From positions 1 through 64,000 of the forward strand of contig CALBFA010000103.1 in NCBI GenBank assembly GCA_937888365.1: DNA of 64,000 bases, in the 5' to 3' direction. Below the pieces are notes generated by a model. The model did not search any database, was not told the origin of the DNA, and was given only the letters and a program-made list of their open reading frames with translations. Positions 30,977 to 40,723 of the stretch are shown piece after piece (position 1 is the first letter of the stretch; each line of letters begins with the position of its first letter). Position numbers and translations under genes: made by a program. This DNA comes from an uncultured Fidelibacterota bacterium (GTDB lineage: Bacteria > Fidelibacterota > UBA8477 > JABMPR01).

Positions 30977-31011
30977 AAAAAGCCATCTCGTTTGAGGTGG
31001 CTTTTTTTTGG
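30977..31011 (+). terminator. Rho-independent terminator after nifJ
   Basis: AAAAAGCCATCTCGTTTGAGGTGGCTTTTTTTT. Confidence 0.75.
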
Positions 31012-31126
31012 TTAACTCTTTTTGGCTCAAGCAAAACATGAAAGAAGGTCTCTGCAGATTGCGCAGATAAACGCAGAAAAAAGCATTGCAAGGTAAGTAT
31101 CTTGCATGCTGTTTAACAATTCCTCT

Positions 31127-31626
31127 CAATACTTGTTATTTAATCATTTTGTCACTGCAACCACCCCGCCCCATAGCGTCGTGACACCCCTCCTTAAAAA
31201 AGGATGGGAATTTGTCTCGTGGGTTTTCATTATTTTTAATTATGAGACCCACGCTAGCAATTAATTCTCACAGATAAGTATTCATCAAACCCGCTCATCA
31301 GCTCCCCTCCTTTGTAAGGAGGGGCAGGGGTGGTAGGGTTGCTAATTAGCAATTACAAATGACTCGGCAACCCTAATGCGGTTATCGTGCCTCGATACAT
31401 CCCGACGCTCCGCGCTTCCCTACGGCGGGACACTCGGCAACCTTTATGTGGTCATCGAGTATCACGAAGAAAATCAAAAGAAAACGTCGTAGACGTTGTT
31501 ATCTTTGTAATAATGGCGAACAACGAAACATAACCTCGTAGAGGTTTGATAACTTTTTCTGCTCCCTCTGCGGATAGACTTTTAAAAAACCGCAAGCAAG
31601 ATGCTTATGTTACTTTGAATCCCCAT
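31127..31626. repeat. Composite palindromic repeat, copy 1
   Basis: Starts caatacttgttatttaatcattttgtcactgcaaccaccccgcccc...; contains CCCCTCCTTTGTAAGGAGGGG (31304-31324), AACGTCGTAGACGTT (31483-31497), AACCTCGTAGAGGTT (31532-31546). Confidence 0.9.
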
Positions 31627-31998
31627 CAATACTTGTTATTTAATCGTTTTGTCACTGCAACCACCCCGCCCCATAGCGTCGTGACACCCCTCCTTATCAA
31701 GGAGGGGAATTTGTCTCGTGGGTTTCTAATTAATAATTAGCAATTACAAATGACTCGGCAACCATCATGCGGTTATCGTGCCTCGATACATCCGCCAACC
31801 AGCGGATACTCGGCAACCACATACAGGTCACCAAGTATCACGAAGAAAAACAAAAACAAACGTCGTAGACGTTGATATCTTTGTAATAATGCTCACCAAC
31901 CTAGACTTAACCTCGTAGAGGTTTGATTGCTCCTCTGCTCTCATGGCAGTAAAAAGAAAAAACCGCAAGCAAGATGCTTATGTTACTTTGAATCCCCT
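31627..31998. repeat. Composite palindromic repeat, copy 2 (internally deleted)
   Basis: Same start sequence; contains CCCCTCCTTATCAAGGAGGGG (31687-31707), AACGTCGTAGACGTT (31859-31873), AACCTCGTAGAGGTT (31909-31923); lacks the second GC-rich palindrome block of copies 1 and 3. Confidence 0.9.
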
Positions 31999-32345
31999 CA
32001 ATACTTGTTATTTAATCATTTTGTCACTGCAACCACCCCGCCCCTAGCGTCGGGACACCCCTCCTTATCAAGAAGGGGAATTTGTCTCGTGGGTTTTCAT
32101 TATTTTTAATTATGAGACCCACGCTAGCAATTAATTCTCACAGATAAGTATTCATCAAACCCGCTCATCAGCTCCCCTCCTTGCTAAGGAGGGGCAGGGG
32201 TGGTAGGGTTGCTAATTATTAATTAATAATTAGCAATTACAAATGACTCGGCAACCCTAATGCGGTTATCGTGCCTCGATACATCCCGACGCTCCGCGCT
32301 TCCCTACGGCGGGACACTCGGCAACCTTTATGCGGTCATCGAGTA
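31999..32345. repeat. Composite palindromic repeat, copy 3 (3'-truncated)
   Basis: Same start sequence; CCCCTCCTTGCTAAGGAGGGG (32174-32194); ends gcggtcatcgagta and lacks the AACSTCGTAGASGTT pair. Confidence 0.9.
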
Positions 32346-32400
32346 TTTTCGTGCATACGAAAATGTATCGAGATGAACCTTAACGCTGATATTTTTTTGC

Positions 32401-32436
32401 ACTTGCACTTGCACTTGCACTTGCACTTGCACTTGC
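32401..32436. repeat. Hexanucleotide tandem repeat (ACTTGC)x6
   Basis: Six uninterrupted copies read directly, 43 bp upstream of the TonB-receptor ATG. Confidence 0.98.
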
Positions 32437-32443
32437 TTATACT
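32415..32443 (+). promoter_or_regulatory. Putative promoter TTGCAC-N17-TATACT with the -35-like element inside the hexamer array
   Basis: TTGCAC at 32415-32420, 17-nt spacer, TATACT at 32438-32443. Confidence 0.4.
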
Positions 32444-32478
32444 ACCCGCGCAATTGAGTAAAAATTTTTAGAAACGAT

Positions 32479-34965
32479 ATGAAAACCACACTCATTAATG
32501 TAATGTTAAAAATGTATATAGGTAGTTGCGTTTATAGAGTGGGCAAAGTCTTAATACTACTGCTATTGCTTGTAGATTTTGCCTATTCTGCAAATGTGGA
32601 TATATCAGGAACTATTTTTGATAATACTGGTGCAGTGCTCCCCAATGTGCATATAGCAAACATTAGTGATGGCGTTTCTACTGTGAGTAATGCTGATGGG
32701 GCGTTTCGCATTCCTGCTAATCAGCACGAGGAGAGTTTAATAACCTTCTATCACATTGGGTTCAAAAGGGACACTCTACTTATTCGTGCAAACTCTGTTT
32801 CAAAAACCCCTCTTACGATTGTTCTTCACCCAATTAACATCCGCTTTTCACCAGTCACGGTTATCGGAAATCATGTCCTGCAGGCACAGCAACGCTATGA
32901 ATCATCCATGCACATAATCTCTGGAAAAGAGTTGAAATTAGCAGCTGGTTTTTTAGGATCAGATGTATTTCGAGTTCTTGGTCGAAGTGCCTCATCTTCT
33001 TCAACAAGCGAATTTTCGAACCAACTTTATATACGCGGCGGGACACCCGATCAGAACCTCACATTATTAAATGGCATCCCCATATATCAACCCTATCACT
33101 TACTTGGCCTTGCGTCTTCTGTAAGCGAAGAGACCGTCGATTACCTAAAGTTTTATACGGGAAATTTTTCAACTGAGTACGGTGAACACATGAGTTCGGT
33201 CGTCGATATTGTTACAAAGTCAGGCTCATCAACGTTTGGTGTTGAGACCGATGTTAATCTTCTTTCTGCAACGTTGACAGCAAGCGCTCCAATTACACCA
33301 ACAATTCGATGGAGAGGGACAGGCAGGCGAAGTTATTATGATATTTTAAGTACCTTTACCAATCAGGATTTTGGATATAATTTTCAAGACTTCGAAGGTA
33401 AACTTTCTTACATGCCTACTGAGTCATCATTATTTACCTTGAGCACATTCTTGTCTCAGGATGATTATGTGTCACTTTATTCAGAAAATCTAGTTAATAG
33501 CACCTATCGATATGACCCTAACCCAGCTGTGGTATCTGCTGACTCAAACCTTTATCATAAAAAGATAGAAAGTAACGTTAACTGGGGTAATCGGCTAGCA
33601 GGCTTAAATTTTCTTCAACGCATTAGCGATGAAATAACCCTTAATGTTGTGGTCTATTATTCTGACCTTGTTCAAGAGTTGTCATATTTAAAGGCATATA
33701 TCCCTCATGCTCAAGCTTCTGTAAGTACAATTAAGGAAGCACTGGCTGAAAATGAACGCCGACTTTTAGATGATGAGAAAACAAGTGTTTATGGAGATTT
33801 GCAGGATACGGGAGTAAAAACGAAAATTAATCTTAAACGAGATACCTATTCTGCTTCTTTTGGAGCAGGAATATCAAGACAGAAGATAAATTTTAATTGG
33901 CAATTTCGGAATTTTGATATCATTAGTCCCTATATCAACTTTCTCATGGATTTTCCACCAGACACACTCCAAGAAACGTTTATTGTCGATATAAAATATG
34001 GATTCATCGAATTAAACAAACAAGTTGGAGCTCGACTATTGACACGAATGGGTTTTCGCTATTCTTTTAATGGATTTAATGATGCAACAGCACTTGATCC
34101 TCGTTTAAACGTCCGATTTATACTCAGTACAAAGCTTAGCATAAAAGGAGCATGGGGTGTCTTTTCTCAACATCTAGGAACCGCCACTGAGTATGGTTTT
34201 TATTCGCTTGCCAGCGCTTATTTTCCAATTGAAGATGGCTTTTCAACAGCGACGCACTCATTGTTTGGCCTGACTTATCAGGGCGAAACGATAAGAGCTG
34301 AAGTAAATGTTTATGATAAAGTATTTAATAATATTCTTTTCCAAGACCCGACAAGCGTCTTTGTTTACGGCGAAGGTCGTTCTCATGGTGTTGAGTTTTC
34401 GGGTGACATACTACTAAATCAACATATAACAACTCAAATGGCATACACGTATTCCGACAATGAAAAAAAACTGACTGGTGAGACCTTTCACCCAAATTAC
34501 GATATCCGTCATAACTTGAAAATGTCAACATCATATAAAATGAATGATAATTACTTCGGTCTATCATGGACATTCAATACCGGAAGACCTGCAAATTTAT
34601 ACTACACAAAGGCAGAAACAGCCATCCCTAGTACGGTGGACATTAATGATGCATGGGTTTCCACTATGCCGATTATGATGATTACACCTAAAAATTTCTT
34701 GAGATATCCCATGTTTCATCGTCTTGATTTTCGTTACGCAAGAGGCATCAATTTTAAATCGATGACGGGTGAGATTTATTTAAATATTATCAATCTTTAT
34801 GGTCGAAAGAATGTCCTCTATTATGACGAGATAGAATATAAGGATAAGGATGTTACAGTAATAATTGAGGGTAATGAATATGTCCGTACAGAAAGATCCT
34901 ACTCTGCGAAACCTAAATATGGTTTGCCCCTATTGCCCATTATTGGAGTTAAATTTGCGTTTTAG
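32479..34965 (+). CDS. TonB-dependent receptor with carboxypeptidase-regulatory-like N-domain
   Basis: VDISGTIFDNTGAVLPNVHIANISDGVSTVSNADGAFRIP; plug LYIRGGTPDQNLTLLNGIPIYQPYHLLGLASSVSEETVDYLKFYTGNFSTEYGEHMSSVVDIVTKSG; C-terminal barrel. Confidence 0.9.
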   Translation: MKTTLINVMLKMYIGSCVYRVGKVLILLLLLVDFAYSANVDISGTIFDNTGAVLPNVHIANISDGVSTVSNADGAFRIPANQHEESLITFYHIGFKRDTLLIRANSVSKTPLTIVLHPINIRFSPVTVIGNHVLQAQQRYESSMHIISGKELKLAAGFLGSDVFRVLGRSASSSSTSEFSNQLYIRGGTPDQNLTLLNGIPIYQPYHLLGLASSVSEETVDYLKFYTGNFSTEYGEHMSSVVDIVTKSGSSTFGVETDVNLLSATLTASAPITPTIRWRGTGRRSYYDILSTFTNQDFGYNFQDFEGKLSYMPTESSLFTLSTFLSQDDYVSLYSENLVNSTYRYDPNPAVVSADSNLYHKKIESNVNWGNRLAGLNFLQRISDEITLNVVVYYSDLVQELSYLKAYIPHAQASVSTIKEALAENERRLLDDEKTSVYGDLQDTGVKTKINLKRDTYSASFGAGISRQKINFNWQFRNFDIISPYINFLMDFPPDTLQETFIVDIKYGFIELNKQVGARLLTRMGFRYSFNGFNDATALDPRLNVRFILSTKLSIKGAWGVFSQHLGTATEYGFYSLASAYFPIEDGFSTATHSLFGLTYQGETIRAEVNVYDKVFNNILFQDPTSVFVYGEGRSHGVEFSGDILLNQHITTQMAYTYSDNEKKLTGETFHPNYDIRHNLKMSTSYKMNDNYFGLSWTFNTGRPANLYYTKAETAIPSTVDINDAWVSTMPIMMITPKNFLRYPMFHRLDFRYARGINFKSMTGEIYLNIINLYGRKNVLYYDEIEYKDKDVTVIIEGNEYVRTERSYSAKPKYGLPLLPIIGVKFAF

Positions 34966-35866
34966 ATTTTTTATAATTACCGTCGCAACTTTATTCATAT
35001 TTCTTTGCTGTAGTACAGAGCCAGAAATCAATACTGACGTGCTTAGAGATAAAACGATGGTGATGTGTGAGTTAGGGATTGGTAAATCAGTGACAAAACA
35101 AATATTGTACATTCAACGTATCAGATACCTAGTTGATGTTGCATTTACGGATGATAGCACTATCCCCTTTGGCGTTGAAGGTGCATCAGTCATTGTCAGA
35201 GGTAATGGTCATGAGTATGTTTTTGCAGATAGTGGGAATGGTGTTTATGAATATTTAATGACGGATACAACCGAAGTTATTGAAATGGGTAAGCTTTATG
35301 AACTTTCAATTACCCTGCTCAACGGGGAGACCATGTCGTCAACTACCATTACACCTGCAGTTACGTTTCCCGATAATCAAGACACCTTGTTTATTCGTCC
35401 AGATAGCGTTCTTAGTTGGTGGTATGATTATGATACGCCATATCCTCTAACGCGTACAGAACCAAGTTTTAAAGATACACTCTTATTTCAACTTGAAGAA
35501 AATACGATCCTTAGAAGTCCAACAACTTCGATAAATTCTCTTCGTCCGAATGATTTGTTTTGGATACCTGGGTTAAATCGAGAACTTTATAAATATCCTA
35601 TTATTTCTGACCATTCCATATTTATTTCAACAGCTGTGGACAGCCCATTTCTCTTTTTAGAATCATTTAGTTCTCAATCAACGCAGATAGAATTTCGATT
35701 GGAGCATCCACATAAATTTGATTATGACAGAATTATGTTAGATGACAATTGGCCGCTTGATGAAGCTTTTTTAAAACAAGTTTCAAACATTGATAACGCA
35801 TATGGTATTTTTACATCTGGAAGCGTCAATGTTTCAAAAGGTATCGTTGTAAGTGTTATTCCATAA
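34943..35866 (+). CDS. DUF4249-like lipoprotein (TonB receptor partner)
   Basis: FIITVATLFIFLCCSTEPEINTDVL lipobox; directly after and overlapping the TonB receptor. The ORF opens at 34865 but a TTG at 34943 or 34955 gives a normal lipoprotein signal. Confidence 0.65.
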   Translation: MELNLRFRFFIITVATLFIFLCCSTEPEINTDVLRDKTMVMCELGIGKSVTKQILYIQRIRYLVDVAFTDDSTIPFGVEGASVIVRGNGHEYVFADSGNGVYEYLMTDTTEVIEMGKLYELSITLLNGETMSSTTITPAVTFPDNQDTLFIRPDSVLSWWYDYDTPYPLTRTEPSFKDTLLFQLEENTILRSPTTSINSLRPNDLFWIPGLNRELYKYPIISDHSIFISTAVDSPFLFLESFSSQSTQIEFRLEHPHKFDYDRIMLDDNWPLDEAFLKQVSNIDNAYGIFTSGSVNVSKGIVVSVIP

Positions 35867-35924
35867 AAATAAATCAAACAGAAAGCATTATTACTGAGAT
35901 AAATACCAGTTTTGGACAAAGTTA

Positions 35925-35950
35925 AGGAGGACTCATTTGAGTCCTCTTTT
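35925..35950 (+). terminator. Strong hairpin terminator
   Basis: GAGGACTC-ATTT-GAGTCCTC-TTTT perfect 8-bp stem. Confidence 0.8.
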
Positions 35951-36029
35951 GCAACCATCAATTTTATTTTTCAACTTTTGACTAACACCTATATCCGTTT
36001 AGATTTACGCCACTCAAAAGGAGAAGAGA

Positions 36030-37523
36030 GTGACACCCATTTCTATCGGATTTTCAATATATTTATTACTGATTTTGTTCGTCGGCATTTATACCGCAAG
36101 ACAAATGACCAATATGAAAGATTTTGCCCTTGGCGGAAACAAGCTGGGTCCTGTGGTTATTGCATTTTCAGAACGCGCCTCAGGAGAGTCTGCTTGGCTT
36201 ATATTGGGGCTCCCTGGCGCTGCGATTCTCGGCGGTTTTCTTGAATCTTGGACCGTTATCGGCTGCGTTTCAGGCATCATATTTTCATGGTTTATGATTG
36301 CGACTAAACTTCGCAATGCAACTGGACATTATAATGCCATTACACTCCCTGAATTATTTTCGAAAATATTCGGCAATAGTAAGTCCATCCAGATAATTGC
36401 ATCCACCATCATTACATTCTTTTTTACATTTTATGTAGCGGCTCAATTTGCAGGCGCAGGGAAAGTACTGAACGTAACATTTGGAATCCCCGAAACACAA
36501 GGGATGCTGCTGGGAGCCGTTTTAATTGTTTTTTATACCCTTATGGGTGGTTTCTTAGCTGTCGCTTGGACAGATTTAGTCCAAGGGATTATCATGATTG
36601 CAACTCTCGTCATTTTACCATTGGTGGCCTGGATAGAATTGGGTGACTCCCTCGTGTTTGAAAACTTTTTTTCAAGCGCAACTTTTATTGGCGAGACACA
36701 AGGATGGGCTGCTATAACACTGGTAATTGGTGGCTTAAGTTGGGGTTTAGGCTATATGGGACAACCTCATTTGGTCTCTCGATATATGGCAATTGATAAA
36801 GTCGAAAACATTAAATTGGGCCGACGAATCGCTATATCTTGGGCCGTCCCAGCGTTTATTGGCTCTATGCTTATTGGCGTGTTCGGCAAAGAGCTCATCC
36901 TGAGCGGCAAAGTTATGATTGACGGCGTTCTGGTGAATGGAATCAATGACTTGAAGATGCTCATTAGCAATGGCTTCCTCGATCCCGAAAAATTGATGCC
37001 TGCAATGGCGACAGCCCTATTAAATCCATGGGTCGCAGGAATTTTAATCTCTGGAGCGATTGCGGCTATGATGTCTACAGCCGACAGTCAACTCTTGGTA
37101 TCAACAACCGTTTTGACAGAAGATATTGTCGGTCGCTTCTGGAGAAATAGTGTTCAAAATTTCAATCTATTGACAATAGGACGCATGTTAACCGTCATTA
37201 TTGGTGTTGTTGCATTTTTCTTAGCCTATGAAAGTAAAGAAATGGTTTTTGAAATGGTTTCCTATGCTTGGGGAGGTTTGGGTGCGTCTTTTGGACCTGC
37301 ATTACTCCTAACGTTATGGTGGAAAAAGACTTCAAAAATCGGCGTCATTTCAGGAATGATTACAGGAACACTTTTTACAGTGATTGACTTATTCGGTGCT
37401 TGGGTGACAGTACGATTTTCAGCATTTGTATTAGCGCTGATTGCTGTTATACTTGGCTCGCTAATTGGAGACGAAAACAGAGTTGAAAATTCAGACACAA
37501 TTAAGAACCAAAATAATGCATAA
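36030..37523 (+). CDS. Sodium:solute symporter (PutP-like)
   Basis: 497 aa, about 13 TM; GTG start; FALGGNKLGPVVIAFSERASGESAWLILGLPGAAILGG; AAMMSTADSQLLVSTTVLTEDIVGRF. Confidence 0.9.
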   Translation: MTPISIGFSIYLLLILFVGIYTARQMTNMKDFALGGNKLGPVVIAFSERASGESAWLILGLPGAAILGGFLESWTVIGCVSGIIFSWFMIATKLRNATGHYNAITLPELFSKIFGNSKSIQIIASTIITFFFTFYVAAQFAGAGKVLNVTFGIPETQGMLLGAVLIVFYTLMGGFLAVAWTDLVQGIIMIATLVILPLVAWIELGDSLVFENFFSSATFIGETQGWAAITLVIGGLSWGLGYMGQPHLVSRYMAIDKVENIKLGRRIAISWAVPAFIGSMLIGVFGKELILSGKVMIDGVLVNGINDLKMLISNGFLDPEKLMPAMATALLNPWVAGILISGAIAAMMSTADSQLLVSTTVLTEDIVGRFWRNSVQNFNLLTIGRMLTVIIGVVAFFLAYESKEMVFEMVSYAWGGLGASFGPALLLTLWWKKTSKIGVISGMITGTLFTVIDLFGAWVTVRFSAFVLALIAVILGSLIGDENRVENSDTIKNQNNA

Positions 37524-37574
37524 AATGAATCAAAATATAAAAAAAAATATTAACAATTATAAGGAATTATCATA

Positions 37575-38159
37575 ATGGCGACAGTATTCGATTTAGTGAG
37601 TTTAATAGCAATTGGCTGGTTCTTATTCTCGGGAATCAAAAGCGGATTAATTGAAAGTGTTATGAAGTTAATTGGCGCAACTGCAGCCGTTTACCTTACC
37701 ATGAATTATAGTATGGTTGGCTTACAATATTTAGAAAAAGTTTGGGACGTACCCTCAAAATATGAGTCGATTGCTGGCTTCGTTACTGTCTTTTTGGTCA
37801 CTATTTATGCCTTTCAAATTGCTGCATCCTTCATGCGAAAAATCGTACATGGATTATTATTAGGTTGGGTTGATAGAACCGGCGGCGCAGTATTTGGTCT
37901 TTTAAAAGCAGGTGTTTTATTAAGTAGTATTTTATGGATATTAAATCTACTCCCTGCAGATATTTCTCAAGGCTGGCAGAAAGATGCAAAAATACTCCCG
38001 GTTGTTTTAAGTGTTCAAAATGTATTGGTGAGTACATTTAATCTTGAAGATGAATTGGATTTAATTCATGACACGGGGAACAAACTTTTCGAAAGGACAA
38101 AAAATTCGGTTATCGAAGATGCAATGAATAAAGTTGAGGAGGAGTTGAAGAAAAAATAA
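37575..38159 (+). CDS. CvpA family protein
   Basis: FDLVSLIAIGWFLFSGIKSGLIESVMKLIGATAAVYLTMNY; LLGWVDRTGGAVFGLLKAGVLLSSIL. Confidence 0.85.
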   Translation: MATVFDLVSLIAIGWFLFSGIKSGLIESVMKLIGATAAVYLTMNYSMVGLQYLEKVWDVPSKYESIAGFVTVFLVTIYAFQIAASFMRKIVHGLLLGWVDRTGGAVFGLLKAGVLLSSILWILNLLPADISQGWQKDAKILPVVLSVQNVLVSTFNLEDELDLIHDTGNKLFERTKNSVIEDAMNKVEEELKKK

Positions 38160-38280
38160 GAATTCCCCCTATTAAATGAGTCTGCCCAATTGATGCGAAA
38201 TCTTACGATTCCCAACAATTGGGCACCTTTGTTATACCGATGCTTGAGAAAATGAATAAATAATTATTATCACTCTAGAA

Positions 38281-40641
38281 ATGACGAAAGACATGAAAAA
38301 ACAAACCATCAATCAACTCGAGTTTGACGCCGTTAGAGACAAAATCTCCCAAAAAGCTAGAGGTCAGCTAGTAGCTGAAGAACTTTCTCGACTCGAAATA
38401 ATTTCAGATGAAAGTCTTTTGCAGTCTCATTTGACAAAAGTTGATTTCCTTATGGGGGCCCTTGAAAAACGAACGCCATTTCCTTTGCGAGAGTATCATC
38501 ACATCAAGGATAGTCTAACACTTTTAGGTATCGAGGGGACTCAACTTTCACCTCTTCAAGTGTTTAATATTGGAAATATTTTCGAACAAAGTCGCTTGAT
38601 AAAATTGTTTTTTCAAGCGAATGATGCGGATAAAACATCGCCATGGCTCAATCATTATCAAGCAATAGGTATCAATAAAGAAATCGAGAAACGTATTCTT
38701 GAAACCGTTGATGCTGGCGGAAACGTCCTTGACTCTGCATCGTCGCAACTTCGGCGTATTCGACGTCAAATTGCATCCTATGAACAAAAAATACGCAAGC
38801 GTATGGACGAATTGACAGCGACGCTTTTCAAAGAAGGTATCCTGCAAGATCCTCAAGCGACTGTGAAGGGTGGACGTTTGGTTCTCCCCGTAAAAACATC
38901 GGCAAAGCGCTCTGTTAAAGGGGTTCTTACGGATATTTCGAATACAGGCTCAACGACATTTATTGAACCCTACGAAATTATCGAAATGAGTAACCAGATA
39001 AAGGTTTTCCAAAATGAAGAAGTTTTGGAAATAGAACGCATTTTAAAAGAAATAACGGCGCAGTTGTCCCTCGAACAATCAACGATTATTGAAAATTATA
39101 AACAACTCGAAACAGTCGATTTTCATGCCGCCATTGCATTGTACGGAATGGACGTAAAATCTATTATTCCCGAATTGAAACGGCGCCATATCAAAATAAT
39201 TCAAGGTCGGAACCCAATCTTAGAAGCGCAGCGAAAAGTTGTGCCGTTGGATTTAGAGCTTTCGACAGACGAAATGACCCTCGTCATTACGGGACCCAAT
39301 GCAGGTGGTAAAACCGTCGCGCTTAAAACGGCGGGACTTTTAACGCTAATGGCCAATTCTGGCATTCCCATTCCTGCCGACAATGGCAGTATTCTTCCCC
39401 GTGTTGATGCGATTCATACGGACATCGGCGACCAGCAAAGTATTCTCAATGATTTGTCAACATTCTCCGCTCACATGGAATCTATCGTCCGTATTACGGA
39501 AAATGCCACGGAGAATTCACTGATCCTTTTAGATGAATTAGGCACAGGAACCGATCCAAATGAAGGTGCCGCTTTGGCAGAAGTTTTATTAAATTTCCTC
39601 AATGATGCAGGATGCATGACTATAGCAACGACACACTTGGGCTCCTTAAAAGTCGTCGCGCATGAGCAAAAGGGATTTGCCAATGGTTCAATGGATTTTG
39701 ATCAAAAAAACTTGAGACCCAGTTATTTATTTCGCAAAGGAATTCCAGGAAGTTCCTATGGTTTAGAAATCGCTCGAAGAATGGGATTAAAACAATCCAT
39801 CATAGATGAAGCGAAATCAAAAAGTGGTAGTCCGTATCAACGCCTGGAAAATCTTATTGGAAGTCTTGAAAAATCACTTCAAGAAAATGAGCATTACAAA
39901 ACAGAATTAGAAATGTTGCATCGGAAGGCGAAATCTGTCGAAAACGAGAAAGATGCGCTGCTGAAAGACATCCAAAAAGAGCAGAAAAAAGCCAAGCAAA
40001 TAGCCCAACGACACGCAGAAGAATTACTCGCAAAAACGCGCAAAAAGTTGGAACAAACCATTCGAGACATCAAAGATGAGCAGGCCAGTGCAGAATCTAT
40101 AAAATCAGCGAAAGATGAGCTGATTAAAGTGAATGCTCAATGGAAAACAACAATTTACGACCAAGAAAAGTCCAGTAAAGTCATCAAAGAAAATGAATTC
40201 TTCGAAGGAATGCGTGTCAAAATTGTGCCTCTTGATATTAACGGAACGATTCTCGATACCACGATAAAAAAGGGAAAAATTAATGTAGATGCCCAAGGAA
40301 AACGAATGACGGTTCCCTTAGAATGGTTGGAAAAAGGACAAAATAATGACCAAGAGCATGAGGACTCTGTCGTCCTCGTAAATCGCTCACCTTCAACAGG
40401 TATGCGCCTCGATATTCGTGGAAAACGCGCCGATGAAGCCATCGAATTAATTGAACAATTTGTTGATAATGCCACATTGTCAAATCTCGACAAACTCGAA
40501 GTGATTCACGGAAAAGGGACCGGCGTTTTACAAAAGATTGTAAGCGAAACATTAAGCGCGCATCGTGGCGTTAAGAAATTTGCATTAGGCGGTTTTGACG
40601 AAGGCGGTGCCGGGATAACATATATTGAATTAAGGGTCTAA
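38281..40641 (+). CDS. mutS2: Endonuclease MutS2
   Basis: Walker A VITGPNAGGKTVALKTAGLL; LILLDELGTGTDPNEGAALAEVLL; C-terminal Smr domain LDIRGKRADEAIELIEQFVDNATLSNLDKLEVIHGKGTGVLQ. Confidence 0.95.
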   Translation: MTKDMKKQTINQLEFDAVRDKISQKARGQLVAEELSRLEIISDESLLQSHLTKVDFLMGALEKRTPFPLREYHHIKDSLTLLGIEGTQLSPLQVFNIGNIFEQSRLIKLFFQANDADKTSPWLNHYQAIGINKEIEKRILETVDAGGNVLDSASSQLRRIRRQIASYEQKIRKRMDELTATLFKEGILQDPQATVKGGRLVLPVKTSAKRSVKGVLTDISNTGSTTFIEPYEIIEMSNQIKVFQNEEVLEIERILKEITAQLSLEQSTIIENYKQLETVDFHAAIALYGMDVKSIIPELKRRHIKIIQGRNPILEAQRKVVPLDLELSTDEMTLVITGPNAGGKTVALKTAGLLTLMANSGIPIPADNGSILPRVDAIHTDIGDQQSILNDLSTFSAHMESIVRITENATENSLILLDELGTGTDPNEGAALAEVLLNFLNDAGCMTIATTHLGSLKVVAHEQKGFANGSMDFDQKNLRPSYLFRKGIPGSSYGLEIARRMGLKQSIIDEAKSKSGSPYQRLENLIGSLEKSLQENEHYKTELEMLHRKAKSVENEKDALLKDIQKEQKKAKQIAQRHAEELLAKTRKKLEQTIRDIKDEQASAESIKSAKDELIKVNAQWKTTIYDQEKSSKVIKENEFFEGMRVKIVPLDINGTILDTTIKKGKINVDAQGKRMTVPLEWLEKGQNNDQEHEDSVVLVNRSPSTGMRLDIRGKRADEAIELIEQFVDNATLSNLDKLEVIHGKGTGVLQKIVSETLSAHRGVKKFALGGFDEGGAGITYIELRV

Positions 40642-40723
40642 GATTCAATGAAAATTGTAGTATTCGAATTGCAGAAATTCACAAAAAGTGCTGTACCTAG
40701 CAGCGGTATTATTACATTGTAAC

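Noticed and set aside
31127-32345. Possible CRISPR array
   Set aside because: Repeat units are 350-500 bp, imperfect, with no regular short repeats/unique spacers and no cas genes nearby.
31546-32471. Short ORFs (31546-31740, 31927-32109, 32271-32471 with HLHLHLHLHL)
   Set aside because: They are translations of repeat DNA and the ACTTGC hexamers; no RBS or conserved domain.
32479-35866. TonB receptor/DUF4249-like pair as part of a SusCD polysaccharide utilisation locus
   Set aside because: No SusD homolog or CAZyme cluster adjacent; flanked by repeats and a symporter.
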